From assembly GCA_017308235.1 (NCBI GenBank), contig JAFKFL010000016.1:124001-188000 (forward strand): a stretch of 64,000 nucleotides of DNA, in the 5' to 3' direction. This DNA is from Alphaproteobacteria bacterium. GTDB lineage: Bacteria > Pseudomonadota > Alphaproteobacteria > Reyranellales > Reyranellaceae. The notes beneath the pieces were generated by a model that did no database searches, was not told where the DNA came from, and was given only the letters and a program-made list of their open reading frames with translations. The position numbers and the translations under genes are program-made. Position 1 is the stretch's first letter, and each line of letters begins with the position of its first letter. Of the stretch, positions 56,747 to 64,000 are shown in pieces.

Positions 56747-57432
56747 CAGGAAACACCGAGAAGAGAGGGCAGTTGCGAGAGATCCTTGATCTCCGTGACG
56801 ATCTTGCCGGGCAGGCCGTCGTCGGGAGCACCGGCGCGATTCACCCACACCGTCCGGAAGCCAAAATGCGCGGCGCCATGCGCATCCCAACAATTCGACG
56901 AAAGAAAGCAGACTTTTTCAGGACCGACGCCTAATCGTGTCTCCACCAGCCGATAGACTCGCGCGTCCGGCTTGAAAACCTGGACGGCATCGACGCTCAG
57001 CACGGCCTCGAATCGGCTTGCGAGGCCGGACGCCTTCACCATCGGCTCCAGCATCTCGGGATTGCCATTGGACAGAATGGCAAGCCTTTTGCCGGCCTGC
57101 TGCAACTTGCCCAGCATGGCTGGCACTTCGGGAAAGGGATCGAGCGCCAGGTAGGCGGACAGGAGCTTTTCGAGTACGTCTACCGCAGTCATGCCTTGGG
57201 CTGCGAGGCAATGATCGAGCGCCTCGCCGGTCACCTGCCAGAACTTGGCGTAGGCGGCCATGCTATTGCGCAGCCAAGTGTACTGGATCTGCTTGTTGCG
57301 CCACATTTCGGTGAGCGCGTCCGCCTTGGCGCCGATCGCCTGTCGATGACGGGCAACGGCCGAGTTGAAGTCATAGAGCGTGCCGTAGGCATCGAACACG
57401 CAGAGTTCGATGCCGTTTAGATCGGTGGTCAT
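56746..57432 (-). CDS. HAD type II haloacid dehalogenase family protein
   Basis: This 228-residue L-2-haloacid dehalogenase-like protein has the nucleophile motif LCVFDAYGTLYDFNSAVARH, motif II LAILSNGNPEML, the Lys in FKPDARVYRLVE, and motif IV FLSSNCWDAHGAAHFGFRTV. These match type II haloacid dehalogenases, which hydrolyse 2-halocarboxylic acids. Start ATG 57432 has AGGAG 6 bases upstream. It is the first gene of the minus-strand HAD-dehydratase-cyclase unit. Confidence 0.9.
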   Translation of the reverse strand: MTTDLNGIELCVFDAYGTLYDFNSAVARHRQAIGAKADALTEMWRNKQIQYTWLRNSMAAYAKFWQVTGEALDHCLAAQGMTAVDVLEKLLSAYLALDPFPEVPAMLGKLQQAGKRLAILSNGNPEMLEPMVKASGLASRFEAVLSVDAVQVFKPDARVYRLVETRLGVGPEKVCFLSSNCWDAHGAAHFGFRTVWVNRAGAPDDGLPGKIVTEIKDLSQLPSLLGVS

Positions 57433-57471
57433 GAATTGCTCCTGACGGCTGATGACCGTAGGCTGACGGCC

Positions 57472-57789
57472 ATGTTCGTCGCCATTGTCCAAATCCCCGT
57501 GGCCAAGCGTTCGCGCGAGGCCGCCATTGACGCCGCCCGCAAGTCTGCGCCGACCTATACCGCGCTTGGTGCGAAGGGGCTCGTGAGAAAATACTATATC
57601 AACGGCGATGCCGGCGGTGGTGGCGTGTACCTGTGGGAGTCCGAGGCGGCAGCGCGGGCCTGGTACACGACCGACTGGGAAAAACAGATGGAGGCCCGCT
57701 TCGGCGCGAAGCCGACCGTGACCTACTACGACAACCACGTCGTGGTGGACAACGAGGTGGGAAAGGTTCGGATTGAGGGAGAGCGCTGA
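57472..57789 (+). CDS. YdhR-like monooxygenase-fold protein
   Basis: This 105-residue protein has an alpha-beta ferredoxin fold typical of the YdhR/antibiotic biosynthesis monooxygenase group: FVAIVQIPVAKRSREAAIDA, LGAKGLVRKYYINGDAGGGG and VYLWESEAAARAWYTTDW. ATG 57472 is used because the region before it is intergenic; the ribosome site is weak. Its TGA is directly followed by the ATG of the aldo/keto reductase, so they are probably co-translated. Confidence 0.78.
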   Translation: MFVAIVQIPVAKRSREAAIDAARKSAPTYTALGAKGLVRKYYINGDAGGGGVYLWESEAAARAWYTTDWEKQMEARFGAKPTVTYYDNHVVVDNEVGKVRIEGER

Positions 57790-58755
57790 ATGCAACGCCG
57801 CCGGCTGGGACGAACCAACCTAGAGATTTCCCTGCTTGGCTTCGGAGCGGGGGCCGTCGGTGGTCTTATGACCAAGGGCGCGGTGGTCGACCAGGAGCGG
57901 GCGATCGCGCGCGCGATTGAACTCGGCATCAACTACATCGACACGGCGCCGCTTTACGGCAGCGGCGAGTCCGAGCGCAATCTCGGCCGGGTGCTCAAGG
58001 CGCTGAAGCCGGACGTCGTCATCGGGACCAAGGTCCGCCTCAAAGCAGCAGATCGCGCGGATGTCGCTGATTTCATCGCCCGGTCGATGGACGAAAGCTT
58101 GCAGCGGCTGGGCCGCGACCACGTCGATCTGTTCCAGTTGCACAATCCGTTGGTCGCAAACGATTCCGACGACGATCTAGCGATCGACATTGCTTTGAAC
58201 GAGGTCGTGCCGGCGATGCAGCGCTTGCGGCAGGCCGGCAAGACGCGCTTCATCGGCTTCAGCGGCGTGGGCGAGACGCCGGCCCTTATGCAGGCCATCG
58301 GCTCGGGCGCCTTCGACACCATGCAGGTTGTCTACAACCTCCTCAATCCCAGCGCCGGAGCGCCGATGCCTGGCGGTGCGCCAGGACAGGATTATGGCCA
58401 CCTGCTCGATCGCACCCGGGCGATGGATATGGGGACCATCGTCATTCGCGCTCTGGCCGGCGGTGCACTGGCAGGTACGACCGAACGCCATCCGCTGGCC
58501 ATGCAGGCCGTCGATCCGATCGGCTCGGCGCCGAGCTTCGTCGAGGACGTCGCCCGCGCCAAGGTGCTCGAGCCGCTGATCAAGCAGGGCGTTGCAAGCA
58601 GCTTGCCGGAACTTGCGTTCCGTTTCGTGATCGCCCACCCGGCCGTGACGACAATGCTGGTCGGTTATTCGACCCTCGATCAGCTCGAACAGGCCGCCGC
58701 GGCAGTGAACAAGGGTCCGCTGCCCGAGGAAACTCTGCTGCGCCTCAGGGCCTAG
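57790..58755 (+). CDS. Aldo/keto reductase
   Basis: This 321-residue NADPH-dependent oxidoreductase has the conserved catalytic tetrad: YIDTAPLYGSGESERNLGRV (Asp and Tyr), VVIGTKVRLKAADR (Lys) and DLFQLHNPL (His). The N-terminus MQRRRLGRTNLEISLLGFGA is typical, and the NADP site at the C-terminus is less clear (MLVGYSTLDQLEQAAAA). It may reduce a small aldehyde or ketone. The start is ATG 57790, right after the YdhR-like stop. The TAG stop shares CTAG with the opposite slt gene. Confidence 0.9.
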   Translation: MQRRRLGRTNLEISLLGFGAGAVGGLMTKGAVVDQERAIARAIELGINYIDTAPLYGSGESERNLGRVLKALKPDVVIGTKVRLKAADRADVADFIARSMDESLQRLGRDHVDLFQLHNPLVANDSDDDLAIDIALNEVVPAMQRLRQAGKTRFIGFSGVGETPALMQAIGSGAFDTMQVVYNLLNPSAGAPMPGGAPGQDYGHLLDRTRAMDMGTIVIRALAGGALAGTTERHPLAMQAVDPIGSAPSFVEDVARAKVLEPLIKQGVASSLPELAFRFVIAHPAVTTMLVGYSTLDQLEQAAAAVNKGPLPEETLLRLRA

Positions 58756-60914
58756 GATCGGCCCATCGCGGGTGAGAGCATCTTGAACGGGCCGCTCAGC
58801 CGATCACGATAGACGCCGACGCCTTCCATGATGCGCTGCACGTAGTTGCGGGTCTCGCGCAGCGGGATCATCTCGATCCAGTCGACCATGTCGATCTTGC
58901 CGCCCCGCGGATCGCCGATGGTCTGCAGCCAGCGCGCCACGCGATTGGGGCCGGCGTTATAGGCGGCGAGTGCCAACTCGTAGGAGCCGCCGAAACGCTG
59001 CAGCATCTCGGCGAGATATTGGCTGCCCAGCGCCACGTTATAGGTCGGGTCGCCCGTGAGCTTGGACTGCACGAAAGGCATGCCAAGGCGTCCGGCGACG
59101 TCGCGCGCCGTGCCAGGCATGAGCTGCATCAAACCAAGCGCGCCGGAGGGCGAGACCGCGGCCGCATTGAAGGCGCTCTCCTGGCGTGTCACGGCGAGTG
59201 CCAGGGCACGCTCGATCGAGCCTGTCGCGCCGAGGTCGACGACGGGGAACGAGGCATCGAACAGGGTCACGCCGGTTTCAGTGGCGTGCCGCGCGATCGT
59301 AAGCGCGACGTCCGGCCGCTTCAGCTCGACGGCGAGTTGAGCCAGCAGGAGCGTCTCGCCCGGGCCTTTGACGGCGCGCGCCAGCTTCAGCAGGAAGGGC
59401 CGCGTGCGTTCTGAATAGCCCGACTGCCCGATGTATCGCGCGATCGTGACCAGCTCGCGGCCGGAGAGCGCCTGCAGGTCGGTCTCCGATGCCGTCGGGT
59501 CGGTCGGTAGCCGCGTGGCGCCGCCAGGCAGCTTGCGCGCCGCGAGCTGCCCGTAAAAGGTCTGGCCGAAAGCGGCGGCGCGTCCGTACCAGTCGCGCGC
59601 CTCCTTGGCGTGGCCAGAGGCTTCATGCGCCCGACCCAGCCAATAGGCGGCGCGGCTCTTGGAAATATCCGTCGACACGCCGTCGTAGAGCGTCTGGAAG
59701 TGCTTCAGCCCCTCGGCCGGCTTCTTGAGATGGCGCAGCGCGATCCAGCCGGCGAGGAATTCCGCTTCGGCGAAGGCCACTCCCTTCAGCTGCCCATGCT
59801 GGGCCGCAACCGCGTAGGCCTCGGCCGGATGGCCGGCGGCAAGAAGGTCACGCGCGATCTGAAGTCGCTCGTTCGACCAGGCGTCGCTCTGGTCTGTCGA
59901 CGATTGGGCCAGCAATGCGCGCGCGTCGTCGAGCTTACCGGTCCGCCGCAGCCAGGCGACCTGTTCCAGACGCATCGCGGGCTCGGCCAGCTTGGCGGCC
60001 GGTACGCCGCGCAGGACGGTGACCGCATCCGCCGCCTTCGTGGCCATCGCCAGCCGCGCTTCGGCGATTGGCCGGTAGTCCGGCGGCAGCTTCGACAGGA
60101 GGTCTTGGGCCACCTGCGGTCGGCCTTCGCGCAGGACGCGATCGAAGCGCGCGACCTGGTCCTCGCCGGAGAGGTACTGGCCGTAGCGGTTCAGGAACTC
60201 GTTCTCGTCCGCCGATTTGAACGTCGCTGAACGCCAGCTTTCGCTGGCAAGCCGGGGGACATCCTTGGGGCTCGCCGAGCTCGCGGCCTCGAGGCGCCGC
60301 AGATGGCCGGCGCTTGTGAGGGGCGGGAAGGCGGTGAAATAGCGCCAGACGTCGCCAGGCGGCGTATCGGCGGTGATACGGTCCTCGGCCTGGCGGCGCA
60401 GCACCTCCGGCTCGGGCCAATCCGGGTGTTCGCGCAGGAAGCGCCAGGTCGTCGCGAAATCAGCATCGGTCTTGGGCGCGACCCGAAGCGCCGACCAGTC
60501 GACGATCTGCGCCAGGAGCGGGTTGTCGAAATTCGCGACCGCAGGGCGCGCATCGGCATAACGGCCGTCGTCGATCGCCTTGAACGCGGCGCCCAGAGCA
60601 GCGGTCTCGGCCGCCGTAAGCGGCTTCCCCGAGGCGATTGCCTGCGCCATCTCGGTGGCAGGGGTGGTGGGCAGAACACCGGAGCCGCCTTCACTGGCGA
60701 TCGGAAGCTCCGCCGTCTTGGGCGCGGCAGGCCGCGTCGGCCGGCTTGACCCGCCGCTGGCCCCCGGTACATGGCGAACGCCCGTATCAGGGGCGCCAAC
60801 AGCCGATGGATTTCCGCTTTCGCCGCGCAAGATGGTGACGCCGGCCGTCTGGGCCTGCGCAGAACCGCTGGCCAGGGCCACCAGTAGGGGAAGGATGAAA
60901 TGACGAGGGGGCAT
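58752..60914 (-). CDS. Soluble lytic murein transglycosylase (Slt)
   Basis: This 720-residue exported enzyme cleaves peptidoglycan between MurNAc and GlcNAc, forming anhydroMurNAc ends. A signal peptide (FILPLLVALASGSAQAQ) is followed by a long alpha-superhelical domain (residues 100-530, repeats such as AAYWLGRAHEASGHAKEARD). The C-terminal SLT domain has the catalytic Glu in LALAVTRQESAFNAAAVSPS, then ALGLMQLMPGTARDVAGRL and YELALAAYNAGPNRVARWLQ. ATG 60914 is used (a GTG at 60917 is the alternative). It is convergent with the AKR gene and divergent from dapA. Confidence 0.92.
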   Translation of the reverse strand: MPPRHFILPLLVALASGSAQAQTAGVTILRGESGNPSAVGAPDTGVRHVPGASGGSSRPTRPAAPKTAELPIASEGGSGVLPTTPATEMAQAIASGKPLTAAETAALGAAFKAIDDGRYADARPAVANFDNPLLAQIVDWSALRVAPKTDADFATTWRFLREHPDWPEPEVLRRQAEDRITADTPPGDVWRYFTAFPPLTSAGHLRRLEAASSASPKDVPRLASESWRSATFKSADENEFLNRYGQYLSGEDQVARFDRVLREGRPQVAQDLLSKLPPDYRPIAEARLAMATKAADAVTVLRGVPAAKLAEPAMRLEQVAWLRRTGKLDDARALLAQSSTDQSDAWSNERLQIARDLLAAGHPAEAYAVAAQHGQLKGVAFAEAEFLAGWIALRHLKKPAEGLKHFQTLYDGVSTDISKSRAAYWLGRAHEASGHAKEARDWYGRAAAFGQTFYGQLAARKLPGGATRLPTDPTASETDLQALSGRELVTIARYIGQSGYSERTRPFLLKLARAVKGPGETLLLAQLAVELKRPDVALTIARHATETGVTLFDASFPVVDLGATGSIERALALAVTRQESAFNAAAVSPSGALGLMQLMPGTARDVAGRLGMPFVQSKLTGDPTYNVALGSQYLAEMLQRFGGSYELALAAYNAGPNRVARWLQTIGDPRGGKIDMVDWIEMIPLRETRNYVQRIMEGVGVYRDRLSGPFKMLSPAMGRS

Positions 60915-61029
60915 CACGCTAGGAATCGTAGGCAGGTCCTTACGGCATCACAATGGCAAGTTGCTCACCTTGCCGCGGCAAACAGTGAAGCCTAAACTGC
61001 CCGTCCGCCTGAAAATCGGAGGAAAAGCC

Positions 61030-61908
<879 letters not shown>

Positions 61909-61933
61909 TCGCTCAAGCGACAAGGCAGTTCCT

Positions 61934-62404
61934 TTGGCTAAGAAACCGGAGCTGGGCCGCACCGTCGTGGCCCAGAACCGCAAGGCGCGGTACAACTACT
62001 TCATCGAAGAGACGTTCGAGGCTGGCCTGGCGCTCACCGGGACCGAGGTCAAGTCGCTGCGCGGTGGACGCAGCTCGATCGCCGAATCCTATGTGACCGA
62101 GCAGGGTGGTGAGGCCTGGTTGGTCAATGCCGACATCCCCGAATATGCCTCGGGGAACCGCTTCAACCACGAGCGCAAACGTCCGCGCAAGCTGCTGCTT
62201 CACCGCAAGCAGATCAACATGCTGATCGGCGTCATCCAGCGCGAAGGCCGGACCGTCGTGCCGTTGCAGGTTTATTTCAATCCGCGCGGCCGCGCCAAGA
62301 TCGAGATCGCGCTGGTCACGGGCAAGCAGGCCCACGACAAACGCCAATCGATCAAGGAACGCGACTGGAAGCGTCAGCGCGCCCGGCTCCTTAGCCGCGG
62401 CTAA
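61934..62404 (+). CDS. smpB: SsrA-binding protein SmpB
   Basis: This 156-residue trans-translation factor brings tmRNA to stalled ribosomes. Marks are [80 protein letters not shown] and the basic tail [13 protein letters not shown]. The start is TTG 61934 with AAGGCAG upstream. The tmRNA gene is not seen in the window. Confidence 0.96.
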   Translation: MAKKPELGRTVVAQNRKARYNYFIEETFEAGLALTGTEVKSLRGGRSSIAESYVTEQGGEAWLVNADIPEYASGNRFNHERKRPRKLLLHRKQINMLIGVIQREGRTVVPLQVYFNPRGRAKIEIALVTGKQAHDKRQSIKERDWKRQRARLLSRG

Positions 62405-62414
62405 GAGGAGTAGC

Positions 62415-63095
62415 ATGAGCACAGTACTGATTACCGGCGCCGCGCGAGGTCTCGGTCTCGACTTCACCACGCGATATGCAGCCAAAGGTTGGAGGGTGCT
62501 CGCCTGCGCCCGCAAACCCGATGCGCTGAAAGGCATCAAAGGCGACATCCATCACCACAGCCTCGAGGTCACCGATTATAAGGCCGTCAAGGCACTGGCC
62601 CAGAAACTGTCGGGCGAAGCGATCGATGTCCTGATCTGCAATGCCGGCGTCGGTGGCAGCCGCGGCGAGAGTGCCCAAAGCCTGGGTTCGCTCGATCCCG
62701 AGATCTGGCGCGAGGTCTTCGAGGTGAACACGCTCGCGCCGTTGATGATAGCCGAAGCATTCGCCGACCACGTGGCGCGCTCCAAGCAGCGCAAGCTGAT
62801 CGCCATCACCAGCGTCCTGGGCAGCATCTCGAACAACAATGGCGGCCGCTATTTCTATCGCGCCAGCAAGACGGCGCTGAACATGGAGTGGAGCTGCCTC
62901 TCCAAGGATCTCGCTGACAAGGGCGTGATCTGCGTTGCCCTGCATCCCGGCTGGGTACAGACCGACATGGGCGGGTCGGGAGCGCCGCTCACCATCGAGC
63001 AGAGCGTTCCTGGGATGATCAAGGTGATCGACGGGCTGAAACCGTCTGACAACGGCCACTACCTGCAATACGACGGTACCGAACTACCCTGGTGA
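62415..63095 (+). CDS. Short-chain dehydrogenase/reductase
   Basis: This 226-residue SDR has the NAD(P) motif VLITGAARGLGLDFTTRYAA, the structural NAG motif LICNAGVGG, the active-site Ser in ITSVLGSIS, and the YxxxK motif as YFYRASKTALNMEW. The catalytic Tyr and Lys are present. The substrate is unknown; the C-terminal part is of the short C-factor-like type. ATG 62415 follows AAGAGGAG, 10 bases after the smpB stop. It lies 3 bases before the acyl-CoA dehydrogenase. Confidence 0.9.
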   Translation: MSTVLITGAARGLGLDFTTRYAAKGWRVLACARKPDALKGIKGDIHHHSLEVTDYKAVKALAQKLSGEAIDVLICNAGVGGSRGESAQSLGSLDPEIWREVFEVNTLAPLMIAEAFADHVARSKQRKLIAITSVLGSISNNNGGRYFYRASKTALNMEWSCLSKDLADKGVICVALHPGWVQTDMGGSGAPLTIEQSVPGMIKVIDGLKPSDNGHYLQYDGTELPW

Positions 63096-63098
63096 CCG

Positions 63099-64000
63099 AT
63101 GCTGCTCAGCGAAGAACAGATCCTGATCCGCGACACCGCCCGCGCTTTCGCGCAGGAGCGGGTGTTGCCCCATGTCCGAGCGTGGGAGGCGGCGGGCGAG
63201 ATTCCGCGCAGCCTTCTGGCCGAGATGGGCCGGCTGGGTTTCATGGGCATGTGCGTGCCGACCGAGTGGGGTGGCGCGGGCGCCGGCATGCTCTCCTATG
63301 TGCTCGCGCTGGAGGAGATTGCGGCAGCCGACGGCGGTCTCTCGACCGTCATGAGCGTCAACAACTCACCCGATTGCGCGGCGTTGATGGCCTACGGCTC
63401 GACCGAGCAGAAGGAGAAATGGCTGAAGCCGCTGGCGAGCGGCGAGATGCTGGGCGCCTTCTGCCTCACCGAGCCGCAGGCGGGCTCGGACGCCTCGAAC
63501 CTCAAGACGCGCGCGGAGCGCCGCGGCAACGGCTGGGTGCTGAACGGCGTGAAGCAGTTCATCACGTCGGGCCGCACCGCCGATATGGCGTTGGTCTTCG
63601 CGGTCACCGACCCGGCCAACACCAAACGCGGCATTTCCTGTTTCATCGTGCCGACCCGTACACCCGGCTATCGCGTCGCCTCGGTCGAGAAGAAGCTTGG
63701 GCAGAAATCGTCGGACACCTGCCAGATCGCCTTCGAGAACTGCGAGGTGGGCGCGGACGCGATGCTGGGATCGGGAGGGCAGGGTTATCGGATCGCCCTT
63801 GCCAACCTCGAGGTCGGCCGCATCGGCATCGCCGCCCAGGCGGTGGGCATGGCCAGAGCTTCCTTCGAACTTGCCCGTGCCTATGCCGGGGAGCGCGAGG
63901 CGTTCGGCACCAAGATCGTGAACCACCAGGCCGTCCAGTTCCGACTGGCCGACATGGCGACCAAAACCGCGGTCGCCCGCCAGATGGTCCTGCATGCAGC
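63099..64000 (+). CDS. Acyl-CoA dehydrogenase, partial (cut by window end)
   Basis: From ATG 63099 a frame runs to the window end without a stop, giving the first 300 residues. The protein has MLLSEEQILIRDTARAFAQE, FMGMCVPTEWGGAGAGMLSY, the flavin region GAFCLTEPQAGSDASNLKTR, WVLNGVKQFITSG, and EREAFGTKIVNHQAVQFRLA. These match short- or medium-chain acyl-CoA dehydrogenases; the catalytic Glu is missing only because the 3' end is outside. It probably acts with the SDR in oxidation of an acyl-CoA. Confidence 0.92.
   Translation, partial: MLLSEEQILIRDTARAFAQERVLPHVRAWEAAGEIPRSLLAEMGRLGFMGMCVPTEWGGAGAGMLSYVLALEEIAAADGGLSTVMSVNNSPDCAALMAYGSTEQKEKWLKPLASGEMLGAFCLTEPQAGSDASNLKTRAERRGNGWVLNGVKQFITSGRTADMALVFAVTDPANTKRGISCFIVPTRTPGYRVASVEKKLGQKSSDTCQIAFENCEVGADAMLGSGGQGYRIALANLEVGRIGIAAQAVGMARASFELARAYAGEREAFGTKIVNHQAVQFRLADMATKTAVARQMVLHA

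Overview
The window is 64 kb of GC-rich bacterial chromosome, almost completely coding, with third codon positions dominated by G/C and many 1-4 nt gene overlaps. The gene content points to an alphaproteobacterium, most likely a soil or plant-associated, metabolically versatile one. The pointers are Bpt rather than Aat, a small SRP RNA upstream of dnaX, an slt-dapA-smpB block, three TRAP systems, an orphan Bug protein and a full Liv cassette. A Reyranella/Rhodospirillales-type genome is my best guess, but no rRNA is present to settle it. I see no tRNA, rRNA, CRISPR array, insertion sequence, phage gene or plasmid function.

Layout. 1-1012: end of parC, then uppP. 1080-5644: tandem duplicated TRAP binding proteins (plus strand) facing their permease pair (minus strand) across a shared terminator. 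5796-10178: housekeeping genes on the minus strand (bpt, a DUF4126 membrane protein, recR, ybaB, dnaX, SRP RNA). 10287-15944: a small DUF1330 protein, an acyl-CoA dehydrogenase, an O-methyltransferase and a TetR regulator, converging on a plant-type ketol-acid reductoisomerase; then a flavin monooxygenase. 15960-24828: a minus-strand group (serine-glyoxylate-type aminotransferase plus an Fe/polyamine-type ABC importer) divergent from a GntR regulator and a large FAD/Fe-S 2-hydroxyacid dehydrogenase, with a perfect palindromic operator between them. 24882-27949: nudC, an old-yellow-enzyme homologue and a DMT exporter. 27933-30765: second TRAP system. 30851-32149: rsmB. 32233-36836: third TRAP system, again with duplicated binding proteins, here flanking an HpaR-type MarR regulator.

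36867-39776: SbmA/BacA-like ABC transporter, XRE-cupin regulator and a cupin protein, ending in a long hairpin. 39864-44568: 2-oxoacid:acceptor oxidoreductase (alpha and beta) coupled to a GltD-like flavoprotein with two extra [4Fe-4S] sites. 44728-46788: divergent AraC regulator and MFS transporter. 46883-49766: GT8-like protein, a racemase-family protein lacking one catalytic cysteine, and a Bug binding protein. 49972-54750: complete branched-chain-type ABC transporter (LivJ-G-F-H-M). 54747-57432: tightly overlapped HAD dehalogenase, PLP dehydratase and membrane adenylate cyclase. 57472-60914: YdhR-like protein, aldo/keto reductase, and the facing soluble lytic transglycosylase. 61030-64000: dapA, smpB, an SDR enzyme and an acyl-CoA dehydrogenase cut by the window end.

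Taken together, the accessory genes describe a scavenger of carboxylates, amino acids and aromatic acids: five ABC/TRAP/Bug uptake modules next to oxidoreductases, aminotransferases and dehydratases, mostly under local one-component regulators (TetR, GntR, MarR, XRE-cupin, AraC). No defence or mobile system is visible. The most unusual items are the plant-type IlvC, the cysteine-deficient racemase homologue beside a Bug protein, the flavoprotein-coupled KorAB unit, the cyclase coupled to a catabolic dehydratase, and a 35-bp-arm inverted repeat whose mismatches become G-U pairs on only one strand.
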